A stretch of DNA of 11,884 nucleotides from Rodentolepis nana (GCA_900617975.1 UZAE01014290.1:3518-15401), one strand, 5' to 3'; shown: positions 1 to 9,600, counted from the first letter of the stretch. Translations and numbers: made by a program. Notes: generated by a model not told the origin, from the letters alone.

Positions 1-36
1 GGGGAGGGGAGGGAGGGGGGGAGGGAGGGGGGAGGG
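1..36 (+). repeat. G-rich polypurine tract, potential G-quadruplex
   Basis: Seven runs of three to seven G (1-4, 6-9, 11-13, 15-21, 23-25, 27-32, 34-36) are each separated by a single A. Four or more G runs with one-base loops match the known pattern for a very stable parallel G-quadruplex on the plus strand. It stands out because the following DNA is strongly AT-rich. It may continue to the left of the window. It resembles the complement of the C-rich stretch inside the repeat family described here, but the sequence beside it does not match that family, so I treat it as a separate simple repeat. Confidence 0.7.
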
Positions 37-752
37 ATGGTAAAGTAAATTAAAGCCCCAATGCACCCATAACTTTATAGGGTTTCAATTAATTCCTCAC
101 CTCTGACTCCATCTAGTTTAACTCAGCATTATTAACAAAAGAAGTCGTAATTTAAAGTCATTATTTGGTTAAATAAGTTTGAAGATTGAAATTTTTTAAT
201 GAAATATGAGATATTTATTAAAATTCTGATATGCGCCTCTCCTATTTTTGCAGACAAGAATAAAAAATAGGCATAGTTATATGAACCATAATGAATTGTG
301 CTGTAAAATATATTTACTTATTAAACTTTCAACTATATATATATATAGATTATGTAACCAATTCGTTAACAATGAACGGGGGGTCCCCTCGTTGGGAATC
401 AGATTTGAATTTGGAAGCCACTGAGATGCAAATGCACTACCAATCAAGTTGCACACTTTGGTTCTTTGGATGGCCCTTGGAGGTCATTCTGTTTGTATAA
501 GAAATCTTACGAAGTTGTGCCATCCAGGAAACAGATGATCGAAGTAGCTTAGCAACAGCCAAGTGAAGCTTTAACATTTATCCTTTAACGTTGACATTGT
601 GTAACTGAAGGAAAAGGGGGTTTTAAAATTGAGCGTGAATATCTTCAATACATTTGGCAAAATCAACCGAAATATTTAAGTTTCGATCGATAATTGGGTA
701 TCAAAGTATCATTGATTTCATCCCCTTATGAGACTTTTTCGACGTTCTCTAT
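37..752. other. AT-rich DNA with no supported gene
   Basis: This stretch holds no gene I can support. The open frame at 291-500 (69 codons) has no recognisable domain and crosses low-complexity sequence. The only structure I see is a short TA palindrome at 333-348. The last bases of this stretch lead into the flank of repeat copy 1. Confidence 0.5.
333..348. repeat. (TA)7 palindrome
   Basis: A C, seven TA units and a G form a perfect 16-bp palindrome. This is a simple microsatellite with no evident function. Confidence 0.6.
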
Positions 753-768
753 AGTATTTCCCACTGAT
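753..768 (+). repeat. 16-bp flank of copy 1, inverted at 1206-1221
   Basis: The sequence AGTATTTCCCACTGAT directly abuts the 5' end of copy 1. Its exact reverse complement directly abuts the 3' tail of copy 2 at 1206-1221. In length and position it matches the target-site duplication of one original insertion, but its two halves now face opposite ways. Confidence 0.75.
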
Positions 769-992
769 GGGTGTGCGATAGACTTAACTCCACGTGGTGC
801 CCCCCTGGGCAATGTTTATTCATGCGGCAAAAAAGTCTATTGACTGGCAGTTGACTTCTCACTTCAAACCATCATCACATCACTCGATGCCATATTGGAA
901 TATTTCACAGTACTCACCTCACCTTTTTTCTACCTTTGTGTTTATCTCTTACATCTTTGAAACACTCTTCTTTTCCCCCCTTCTTATCGACT

Positions 993-1068
993 TTTTCAAT
1001 TTGATGTTCCTTCCCCTCTGTGAAACTGAAGACTTGTTTTCACTTTGATGTTCCTTCCCCTCTGTGAA
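993..1068 (+). repeat. 44-bp tandem duplication inside copy 1
   Basis: The block TTTGATGTTCCTTCCCCTCT and its surroundings occur at 1000-1024 and again at 1044-1068. The second unit resumes from a TTTTCA stretch (993-998 and 1037-1042). Intact copies have one unit. Confidence 0.85.
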
Positions 1069-1077
1069 GCCTGAAGG

Positions 1078-1140
1078 CAACTAAAGGGCTAATGATAACC
1101 TTCAAGATGCCTGCCATTCAACTAAAGGGCTAATGATAAC
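1078..1140 (+). repeat. 41-bp tandem duplication at the 3' end of copy 1
   Basis: CAACTAAAGGGCTAATGATA occurs at 1078-1097 and again at 1119-1138, followed each time by a CTGCCATT motif. This duplicates the 3' hairpin region of the element. Confidence 0.85.
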
Positions 1141-1205
1141 TGTCTGCCATTTGAAAGGAATCAACTTTGTACCCTGCAAAATTGCCAGCTCAATAAATTG
1201 GCATT

Positions 1206-1221
1206 ATCAGTGGGAAATACT
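1206..1221 (-). repeat. Inverted copy of the 16-bp flank at 753-768
   Basis: ATCAGTGGGAAATACT is the exact reverse complement of 753-768. It sits at the 3'-tail side of minus-strand copy 2, where that copy's 3' target duplication would be. Confidence 0.75.
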
Positions 1222-1405
1222 TATTTATTTTATTCATATCAAATGGCAAGGTAAGATGAGTACTGTGATATGGGTCGAATATGACACACAATGGGGTGAT
1301 GGTAGTTTGAAGTCAGAATTCAACAGCGGATTAATAGACTTTTTTGCGGTATGAGTATGCGTCGCCCAGGGTACACCACTTGGAGGTAAGCCAATCACAC
1401 ACTCC
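1222..1405 (-). mobile_element. SINE-like retroposon, copy 2 (internally deleted, minus strand)
   Basis: Read on the minus strand this copy starts at 1405 with a diverged 5' end (GGAGTGTGTGATTGGCTTAC). It carries one 5' module, the TCGACCCATATCACAGTACT region and the 3' end ATTTGATATGAATAAAATAA. Roughly 130 bp between the pyrimidine-rich middle and the GCCATTTG end is missing. The joint near 1250-1255 lies in AAGG/AAAG-like sequence, so microhomology may have been involved. The 5' stem arm is diverged, suggesting age. The 73-codon open frame at 1133-1354 overlaps it and is not a gene. It lies tail-to-tail with copy 1. Confidence 0.85.
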
Positions 1406-3757
1406 ACGACACAAGAGTAGCACCACAGAAATATTAAACAGATTGATAAACTTCCAATAAAGTCCTTACAGCCAACTAGAATGGCAGTTAAATAGTGAAA
1501 GAAAAACGAAAAAGTGAGATATTAAGTTCAAATTAAGTGAAGTACTATATAAATCTTTTTTATAATCAATGCGAATTTTTGGGATATTTACGTTAAAAGA
1601 GCTGTTGCTTCCTGAGAAATATTCAAAATTTTCTTTTTCGTTGAGTTTTAATTTGGCATTACTATCAATTTTCAGACAAATAGTTATTACAGCGAAATGG
1701 CTTCGGACCCAGTTTTATCAAATTTGATGTCATGACCTTACTATTATTAATGGTTTCCTCTAATGGGAGGTAAAAATTTGCTAATAATAACATCAAATCT
1801 GAGCATCTGAAATAGTCAATCATAAAAGAGAATGACATTCGGAACATGCAAAATTAATGGTAAAATGCAATATCGCAAATATCTTATCAGATTGAACTTT
1901 GAGTTTTATAACAAATCAAAAACTTACTTCAAATTAAATTCGATCAAAATTACTAAATTAATTAAGATACGCAAAAGGTAAAAGCCAAAGCAAATGCTCG
2001 CTTAATGAAATTGTAATTAAATTTAAATCGATTTGCTGATTTTATTGTGTTTATTTTTTCAAAGATAGAAAACAGATTTTTAAATAAGTGTATAGTGTAA
2101 TTTAAATTACGCTACGATATTCTCATCCTTCAATAAAAATGGCACACGGGTGCTTGCAAATTTTCGTAATATTTTTATATTAGTTTTAAGTAAATACAAT
2201 TTTCTTAAAAATTTATCGAAATTTTGTAAGTATAAAATTACCTCGAAAGGGGAATACATTTAAAATTTAATTTTGTCACATTTATGCTTTTAAGCACTTA
2301 ATGCACTTAATTTCTTACAAACAATACTCGCAAGTTAACGTTCGCGACAAGACTATTGCCGCTGATGGAGACGTTGCAACATTTTTAAAATAAAATTTAT
2401 TATATAAAGCTTGTAAGCAATCGTGTTATTGAGTCATATTACCTTCTTATCACTTAAACACTCTCAGTAATATTTTAAAGCGAAATGAAGGAAAAATGAC
2501 ATTTTATTTTGCGATTTTATTTATCAATGCCATACCCTTTTCTAAGTGTGCTCTGTGACAACCTATTGAAGTTAAAAATTTAATCTGTGTATGATTTACA
2601 CAAATTAAGATAATTTCTAAATTTTAGCGCACTGCAATTGTCTATTTCATTGTGTTTGAATATAAATAAGACGAATTTTAAAGATGGATATTCTATTTTT
2701 CTCTGTGATTAATTAATAAAAGAATTATGGAAACAGAAACAAAATAGTTTTAAAGTGTACATTTAATTAGAATTTTAAAGAAGATCAATCAAAGTTTTCC
2801 ATTCATAGGCATAATCTAGGATACAATAAAATTATCCTACTAAAATGTAATAAGAAATCTATTTATCATAAATTATATTAAGACTTGTGATTTGAAATAC
2901 AGATTAAAGATGAATTCACTTTAGATTACAACTATAGCCTACCACTGGCTGATATTAAATGCGCCTAACTAAAGCCAGTTATGAACAAATTGTCAAATAA
3001 ATCGTGAAATATGCCATAAATAAGTAATACAATTTTGAAAAGCAGGGCAACTTACAATTAATTTGGGACCGAAATCGGAAATCGAACAGTAATTTTTCAA
3101 TTTTAATTAGAATATCAATGAAAAATACGGTGAGAATTAACTATTTTAGATTATTATTCATTTAATTACACAATTAACTTGGGCAAATTTTTAAATGACA
3201 TAACTATTCGACATTTACCTTGAAAGCTTGGATAATTTGCCAGAAAATATTTAAAAAAATGCAGTCAAAAAGCTAATATAAAAATGAGGTTAAAGTTATT
3301 GAATCTAATTAAAATTAAGCAACAGGTTTGAAAAATGATCTTTTAAGTTTTAAATTATTCTCCTTGTCCTTTAAATAGCTGCATTTCGAAGATCTATTTT
3401 CGTGAAAATGCACTTTTAGGAAAAGCTATTTTGAAAATTAACTCCAATTGTCATAAAATGGTCTCAACTTGCTTAACTCATGGGAAAATTTGGAAGAAAT
3501 TTATTGGCATGACGATAAGATTTACAATAATGTGTTAACACGAAGTGCCAAAAAATTTTGATTTATCTCATTCTACTTAAGCTCACACTCATACCATCTA
3601 CCATAATTTAAAATTGTACTATTTCGGTTTGGTGTGCTCATAATGTGCGTTAAGTAACAAAGGATAATTTTTGGCAGATTAAACTAACAATAATTCACTT
3701 ATATGGTAAAGTAATTTAATGAATTATAACGACTTGATTTACCAAGTTGGTCTCTTT
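1406..3757. other. 2.3 kb of AT-rich DNA with no supported gene
   Basis: All frames are broken by frequent stops. The one listed open frame (1665-1847, minus, 60 codons) matches nothing I recognise and has no flanking splice or promoter signals that stand out. I see no copy of the retroposon family and no tandem array or long inverted repeat. It could be intron or intergenic DNA; the sequence does not decide which. Confidence 0.5.
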
Positions 3758-3771
3758 ATGATTGTGATAAG
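3758..3771 (+). repeat. Target-site duplication, left half, copy 3
   Basis: ATGATTGTGATAAG abuts the 5' end of copy 3 and is repeated exactly at 4239-4252. Confidence 0.92.
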
Positions 3772-3836
3772 GGGGTGTGCGATAGACTTACCTCTACGTG
3801 GTGCACCCTGGGCAACGTATACTCATACGGCAAAAT

Positions 3837-3903
3837 GGTCTATTAACCAGCAGTTGACTTCTCTATGTCATATTCGGGGTCTATAAACCAGCAGTTGACT
3901 TCT
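3837..3903 (+). repeat. 41-bp tandem duplication inside copy 3
   Basis: GGTCTATTAACCAGCAGTTG at 3837-3856 recurs at 3878-3897 with one mismatch, both followed by ACTTCT. It duplicates the segment just downstream of the 5' module. Confidence 0.85.
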
Positions 3904-3975
3904 GACTTCAAACTGCCATGACCCCACTGTCGACCCCTTCCACAATACTCGTCTAGCCTTTTCTCTGCCTTTGTG

Positions 3976-4045
3976 TCTGTCTGTCTTTTACATCTGTGAA
4001 TCGCTCTTCTTCTGTCTGTCTATTACATGTGTGAATCGCTCTTCT
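3976..4045 (+). repeat. 35-bp perfect-length tandem duplication inside copy 3
   Basis: Two adjacent 35-bp units (3976-4010 and 4011-4045) start TCTGTCTGTC and end GAATCGCTCTTCT, differing at two positions. There is no spacer between them. Confidence 0.9.
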
Positions 4046-4070
4046 TTCTCCCTGATTTTTCTCACTTTTT

Positions 4071-4223
4071 GATGATAACTATCAAAACGCCTCCCTTTTA
4101 GTATAAATATTGATGTTCCTCCTCTCTGTGAAGCCCGAAGTCAGCTAAAGGGCTAAAATGTTCCTCCTTCTGTGAAGCTCGAAGTCAACCAAAGGGCTAA
4201 TGATAACTATCAAAATGCCTGCC
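4071..4223 (+). repeat. Repeated 3'-end modules of copy 3
   Basis: The hairpin block TGATAACTATCAAAA occurs at about 4073 and again at 4201. Between them two units with a 45-bp period begin ATGTTCCTCC (4113 and 4158) and end with AAAGGGCTAA. Intact copies have one of each. Confidence 0.8.
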
Positions 4224-4238
4224 ATTCGAAATAAATAA

Positions 4239-4252
4239 ATGATTGTGATAAG
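4239..4252 (+). repeat. Target-site duplication, right half, copy 3
   Basis: This exact copy of 3758-3771 directly follows the ATAAATAA tail. Confidence 0.92.
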
Positions 4253-5241
4253 ATATTGGGACTAAGTTAAGTTCTTATTAAAACCCACGTGTGATAATTT
4301 TCAAGAAATCAGATTTAAAAGAGGATAACGATTGCCAGTACTTTGTAGAATTTCTTCATGGAATTTTCTTTGAGTCAAATCACCTAAATCCTAAATAAAT
4401 GCTGTCAAACTGCTTCTTTAACATTTCAATAAGTAAATTATATTCATTTCCTTATATCATTTCCTTATTGTGAATTAAATTAATTTTTTTCTGATTCTTT
4501 TTAGTTCTACAATCATTTCATCGATAAGATTAACGGACAGCACATCATATTACGACTGACTAATGTCATCAAACTTGACACTATTTGTTAATTAGGAAAC
4601 ACACGTCAATTATTCATTGTGACCGGACAAGAAATGTGTCTATCACACGCAGTGACATTGCTTATCCAAACAAAAAAGTTTCTTTTCTAAAGCACAGAAT
4701 AGAGGAGAGCAAAGTTTTAGATAGAACATATACTGAAGAAATGAGAGAAAAAAAACATTATGGGATTTTGTTTTTGATAAAGAAGACTTCTAAGTACACG
4801 GTTAGGGACTCTCTCATCCTCTGTTAAATTAACTGTGAACTATAATTTGGAAACGACAGTGGCTTACCCATTTCTGCGTTTATTTACCTTTTGCTGGGTC
4901 CCATTCGATTCAAATTCGACTGATTGCGGAGGAAAGGATTAAAGTTGACGAGCTTTCAATCAATTCTAGCACCACTTAATTTCTTATAATTTCCGATCCT
5001 CCAAAACTTAGCGCGTTCAACTCAATCCACGTTCATTTTCATCCACAAAAGTTTTAGCCAGAGCGGAATATTGATGATGCATACAAATTTTTTTTTCGGT
5101 GAATCTTAAAGACAAAATTTAGGGTCTCTATTTACGCCGGTTAATCTAAAGACAGTTTGATTTAATCTTTAAGAATATTAAAGGAGAAACAATTTTTCTT
5201 CACTACCTAATTAAAAATAATTTGCGATTTTCCCCAACATC
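4253..5241. other. 1 kb of AT-rich DNA with no supported gene
   Basis: This stretch contains a short 13-bp-period direct repeat (CATTTCCTTAT at 4445-4455 and 4458-4468) and an open stretch of 80 codons at 4585-4827. That frame begins with TTG rather than ATG, has no recognisable domain and shows no clear splice sites, so I do not call it a gene. Confidence 0.45.
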
Positions 5242-5254
5242 ATTATGGAAAGAT
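5242..5254 (+). repeat. Target-site duplication, left half, copy 4
   Basis: ATTATGGAAAGAT matches 5591-5603 at 12 of 13 positions. Confidence 0.88.
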
Positions 5255-5590
5255 GGGGTGTGTGATAGACTTACCCCCACGTGGCGCACCCTGGGCAACG
5301 TATATTCATGCGGCAAAAAAAGTCTATTAATCGGCAGTTGACTTCTCACTTCAAACTACCATAACCCCACTGTATGTTATATTCGACTACTTACACAGTA
5401 CTCACCTCACCTTTTTTCTACCTATGTGTCTGTCTACTTTACATCTTTGAAACACTTTTCTGTTCCCCCCTCCCCTCTCGACTTTTTTCAACCTTGATAT
5501 TCCTCCCCCCTTCCCCTCTGTGAAGACTGAAGTCAACTAAAGGGCTAATGATAAGTATCATAACGCCTGCCATTCGATATAAATAAATAA
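5255..5590 (+). mobile_element. SINE-like retroposon, copy 4 (near-consensus, single modules)
   Basis: This is one of the best copies for defining the unrearranged element: 336 bp, no internal duplication, a 5' start GGGGTGTGTGATAGACTTAC, both stem arms perfect (5265-5272 and 5320-5327), and CCACGTGG changed only mildly (CCACGTGGCG). The middle carries CAGTACTCACCTCACC, a C-rich stretch (CCCCCCTCCCCTCTCGAC), then AAGTCAACTAAAGGGCTAAT, a hairpin TGATA-AG-TATCA, and a tail GATATAAATAAATAA. A 13-bp target duplication with one mismatch flanks it. It groups with copies 1 and 7 by its middle and by GATATAAA at the 3' end. It has internal runs of four or more T, which would stop RNA polymerase III early. 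Confidence 0.93.
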
Positions 5591-5603
5591 ATTATTGAAA
5601 GAT
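5591..5603 (+). repeat. Target-site duplication, right half, copy 4
   Basis: ATTATTGAAAGAT follows the tail and matches 5242-5254 with one mismatch. Confidence 0.88.
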
Positions 5604-8600
5604 GGATTGTGCGAAGCACTCAATCTTTGCTATGATTTGTGATTACTTTCTCCGTCATTTTCTCAAACCAAAGAAAACTTTCATTCAAGTACATTCTGCT
5701 CATTCGGCCTTTACGTGTAAACTACTTTCCGCCTGTATTTTTTTTTGCGAAGAAAGAGAGGAAGAAGAAAAGACGAAAACGAAGCAGAAGACGTAAGATA
5801 AGTGTTTGTGTCCTATATACCACTAGATTAAGAGAAGATTATAATTTTTACCTTCGAGGTGGAAATAACTTATGACCGATATTTGGCAAGAAAATTTCGA
5901 AAATAAGTTGAATTTTTGTCTAAAAGTATTGTAATTTTTAACAAGATTTTTATTTCCTTTCAAAGACATTATAATACAAACTAAGAATGAATAGAGTCTG
6001 AAATGGCTGCAATAAATTAAGACCGGAAAGGAAGTATAAAATCGACTTTTGGAATGTCTTAAAAACTGCAGTCAGCCTTCAATGAAATTGTGATTTTTAG
6101 AGCATATTAAGAAGTTCATGTCTTCAAACAACAAACAGAATACTTTTATTTTTTTTATTAAATCGATTCCCCAGCAAAAATCTCAGCGTATAGAACCACT
6201 ATTTTACAGGAGGTATCCGAAGTAAAGGTATTTAGATCAATAAAATTTTTGTTCATAATATATTTAAAGAAAAAATGTTGACTTTAAATAATCTTCAAGA
6301 TTGACCATTTTTTCATTGCAGTACTTTGTAAAATAGGAGAAAATACTAAAATATCTGAAATGTATATTATAGTTATGATTGAGGACTTTGGTAAGAACTT
6401 CAAAACCACCAGAGTGGCAAAAATAACAGCTGAATTCACGAAATCTCATTATTCAATAATATGTCTACTCAATAATTTGTACTAACTTCTTCCTTCATCA
6501 TTTGACGTGTCAGTGGATTTGGAATTCTGAACCATAAAAATGAAAAGGAGATTAGATAAGATTTCTATGTATAGGATGTGAGAAGCTCGTTGATTGAGGA
6601 GGAGAGTGTCAAATCAACGAGATCTGAATTGGAGCATTTCTGCTGAAAATCTGGTGATGTCCGAAGAGGAAAGGAGATAGGAATAATCAAATCTACTTTG
6701 GCAACGTTTGATTTTAGAAATTTAACTTGAGGTACTGGAGGCATAAACGACATTCTAGAAACAAAGTCACCAAACTAATTTCTAATTTAAACAGTTGAAA
6801 CTGTCAATTTAAATGTTCCCTCCACTAAATTTCGATTGAAATTTCATATTTTTTTTTCAATTCCACCAAGTTTTCCCAATGCTAAGTCAGTATTAAAGAA
6901 ATAAACTAGGGTATGTGAAACATAATCAGTCAAAAATCTGACAAAAATAATAATTTATATCCCAATTCATATTTTCCGCCGCGAATCATTTGACAAAGTT
7001 ATTAAAAATGTTCGTTTTATGCTAAAAAATAAAAGTGGCTTTATTGTCAATAGCATTAATTTGATGACTAAATAGATTCACGAAATATTTTACTCAACTT
7101 ATGAAGTTGAGAGGCTAAATCTCAATATATAGAGAATTTGTGAAATAAATGAAGATATAATATTAGAAAAATTGAATAGCCAAGTCTTATTTTATGAGAC
7201 CGCAATGAATGAAAATGAGCAGTACAAATGAAAATAGGAATGACGCCTCCACAAATCAAAATAAAATTATTAAAAGCTATGGCAATGCAATGAAATTGTT
7301 CAAACATAAAAAATCAGGAGATAGCATCTAATCATGCAAAAATATTGCATTAAAAGGTGGGTGTATTATTGTTGCATGACCATCTATTCATTGAATTAAA
7401 CTCACCAACAAGCGCTGTCTATTACGAGCAGAAACTCATCTAGATATTTAATTGTCAAATCATGAACATGTGGGTTTAAAATTAAATTGCACCTCATATG
7501 AGAAACAGATTTTCGATAAAGTAAAATTCATGTCATTATGGCATCAGTATTCTGCCCTATACCAGCATTTACTGGGCATTTTGAATGTCCAGTTGGTAAC
7601 TCATGTTTAAAACTGAAAAGGTTTCTTGCATTTCCAGGAGATGAAAAAAACCCTAAAACTGTGGAGCAAAAACTACCTGAAAGGTAGACGGAGATTGAGT
7701 AATTTTGACCCTTCCATATCTCCAATTCTCTTTTTGGTTCAACCAATTGGCATTGAGTGAGATAGCATGAAATTATGAAACCTGAATCAAAAGTGTTCTC
7801 TCTAGAGCCAATTTGTTTATTTATTAATCGATTGTGGTTTGGGGCAGAAAATAATTATTGAAAATTTTTTTCATTAATTTAAAACAAATTTTTGGAAGAA
7901 ATTACCAAAATATGTTGAGTGAAAAATATTCTTCAATAGAACTTTAAATTATTCCTTTATAGGAATCAATTTGCCTTGCTAACAAATCAACCATAAGAGC
8001 CAAATTTTTCGGAATAAAAAAACGTTTTAGCTTTATCCAAAAGAGCAAAAACCAATCCGTTGCGCACCTTTGTGCTATATTTTCAATCATTCTCTGTAAA
8101 ATATCTCATTTTCTTTGCCTTTAATTAAATTCCATACATTTTATAGAAACATAATTTGGTCCTTTGGTGAGCCAAATGCAGAAAATTATTCATATTTGAA
8201 ACGATTTTTTTAAATATACTTATTAATAATTCGATACAGGGACTTACTTTAAAAATTCTACTCTTCTACGTCTCATTCATGAAGTTTTTAATCAGCGTTT
8301 GCATGCACATTTGCTGGTAAGCAGTTGCAGAAATCATGCTAACTTCATAAAATGGATTAAAAATCTGAACAATGAAGAAAATCGAATATGTTTTACATAC
8401 TTGTACAGGTAGAACAATAAATGCTTCTACATTAAAATTGCTCGATAGCTAAGTATTGAGGTGTTCACTAATTTAGGAATAAACTGTATTCTTCAGCTGG
8501 AGCTGGTGTTTTTATTTGAAAATAATAAGTTATCAAAGATATCGTCAATACTTTCAAAGAGAGTTTTGTTAACATTTGTTAACAAATTGGAAATATTACA

Positions 8601-9585
8601 TCTATGTGCAATTTTTAGTTATTCTTCAGGAGTTGACAGACAAAAATTGCAGGATAATTAAATAAACCAATAAGCAAATAAATTAAATACTTCACCTCAA
8701 ACAAATTTAAATTAAAATAGTTATCAACCTCTTTGGTTCTACAAATAATATGCACATATTCAGGGTGCCAAAAATTCTCAAAATGATTTTTTTTCTTCTT
8801 TTTCCCTTGAATATTTATTTTGTGACTCTGTCCCACTTCCATTAATAGTAAAATTATTCATTTGCACACATGTATTTTTGCTATTTGGAATTATCTAAAA
8901 TTTATGAAAAAAATGGTGGAATAGATCTGTTTAGAAATTAATTTAAAAAAGTCGATATGAACGCATAAAACTGTTCCATTTTATAGAAACATTACCCTCC
9001 GTAGAATAATAGTAAATGCAACCGAGTGTTGTTACCTCAAATAGTGGAAATAATGGGTATGGTGATTAAGAAAACAATAATTTTTAGGAAAATTGTAAAG
9101 CCCACTGATTTCCATTAAAGTAAATTTAATAACATTGAATTCAAAAGTGGTAGTCTTTGAAATAGGTGGTATTATATTTGGTATTTTATATTTACAAGCG
9201 AATGAAATTTAGATATGTGGATTGAAATTTGCTAACCTACAAAACACGATGTAGTATCTGTGTGCTGCGATGCGTTGGTAAGTTGATATGCAGGTAAGAT
9301 TCATGCTTCTGGTCTAATTGCAAATTAATTAATAAATACCCGGGAAATCAGACACCTTTCCAATGTGAATTTATTTAGCCATTGCATGAAAATATCATTT
9401 TAATGCATCCGGTTTTGGCGTATAATCGTTTAGCTTTTCTGCCAATCAAGAGTGTTTCATTCTATTGAATGTTTTATTGGCAAATTATGAATTAGACTGA
9501 GAAAAAGAAGTTTGGAGAAAAAGTAATCGGTGAATTGACGAAGTGCTGCTAAATGCTCCGTGATTTCATATCTTTGGCAACAAAC
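5604..9585. other. 4 kb of AT-rich DNA with no supported gene
   Basis: No frame here codes for a protein I recognise. A purine-rich run of GAA-like repeats lies at 5749-5790 and makes two overlapping lysine/arginine-rich frames look protein-like, but this is low complexity. Two islands of somewhat higher GC carry minus-strand open frames (6565-6753 and 7528-7746). The first follows a plausible splice acceptor and is described under findings. A small imperfect hairpin lies at 9440-9482, and two splice-donor-like sites lie at 9278 and 9294. I see no retroposon copy of the main family in this stretch. Confidence 0.45.
5749..5790 (+). repeat. Purine-rich GAA-type low-complexity run
   Basis: A run dominated by GAAG, GAGA and GAAA directly follows a T run (about 5738-5746). 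On RNA it would resemble purine-rich splicing-enhancer sequence, but no exon is evident. Confidence 0.5.
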
Positions 9586-9599
9586 ATAATTGCCATTGC
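9586..9599 (+). repeat. Target-site duplication, left half, copy 5
   Basis: ATAATTGCCATTGC matches 9902-9915 at 13 of 14 positions. Confidence 0.9.
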
Positions 9600-9600
9600 G

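Larger units (their letters stand above)
769..1157 (+). mobile_element. SINE-like retroposon, copy 1 (tail lost, internal duplications)
   Basis: This copy starts with the family's 5' end (GGGTGTGCGATAGACTTA; the usual first G is missing). The 5' module arms ATAGACTT (778-785) and AAGTCTAT (833-840) are both intact around the CCACGTGG and CTGGGCAA motifs. The pyrimidine-rich middle carries the motifs CAGTACTCACCTCACC and ACATCTTTGAAACACTCTTC. It is longer than usual because two segments are tandemly duplicated: one with 44-bp period (993-1037 onward) and one with 41-bp period (1078-1140). Subtracting them gives about 304 bp, the normal size. It ends at GCCATTTGAAA, where other copies run into the ATAA tail, so the tail is lost or diverged. 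No same-orientation target duplication follows it. The 84-codon open frame at 794-1048 lies entirely inside it and is incidental. Confidence 0.88.
3772..4238 (+). mobile_element. SINE-like retroposon, copy 3 (with several internal duplications)
   Basis: This copy runs from GGGGTGTGCGATAGACTTAC to a CGAAATAAATAA tail and is bracketed by a perfect 14-bp target-site duplication, the cleanest proof in the window that the element inserts as a unit. At 467 bp it is the second longest copy because it contains at least three tandem duplications (periods 41, 35 and 45 bp). It also has an extra 3'-hairpin block at 4071-4110 (GATGATAACTATCAAAACGC) lying before two further 3'-end units. Removing the duplications returns it to about 306 bp. 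Its middle has the motif ACATCTGTGAATCGCTCTTC, shared with copy 5 rather than with copies 1, 4 and 7, indicating subfamilies. The second stem arm of the 5' module is changed to TGGTCTAT. Confidence 0.93.

Noticed and set aside
1..40. Start tract as part of another retroposon copy
   Set aside because: It resembles the complement of the family's C-rich stretch, but neither the adjoining downstream sequence nor any other motif of the family follows.
1078..1160. Hammerhead-type self-cleaving ribozyme in the 3' end of the element
   Set aside because: CTAATGA followed by a stem looks slightly similar, but the conserved CTGATGA and GAAA core with the right three stems is absent.
4585..4827. 80-codon open frame as a gene
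   Set aside because: It starts at TTG rather than ATG, gives no recognisable protein, has no clear splice sites, and such lengths occur by chance in 12 kb.
5639..5875. Open frame with a lysine/arginine-rich stretch resembling a nuclear localisation signal
   Set aside because: The basic stretch comes from the purine-rich low-complexity run at 5749-5790, the frame starts at GTG, and an overlapping frame reads the same run.
8137..8992. 16-bp direct repeat CATTTTATAGAAACAT at 8137-8152 and 8977-8992
   Set aside because: A single match of this length in 12 kb of AT-rich DNA is not surprising, and the similarity does not extend outwards.
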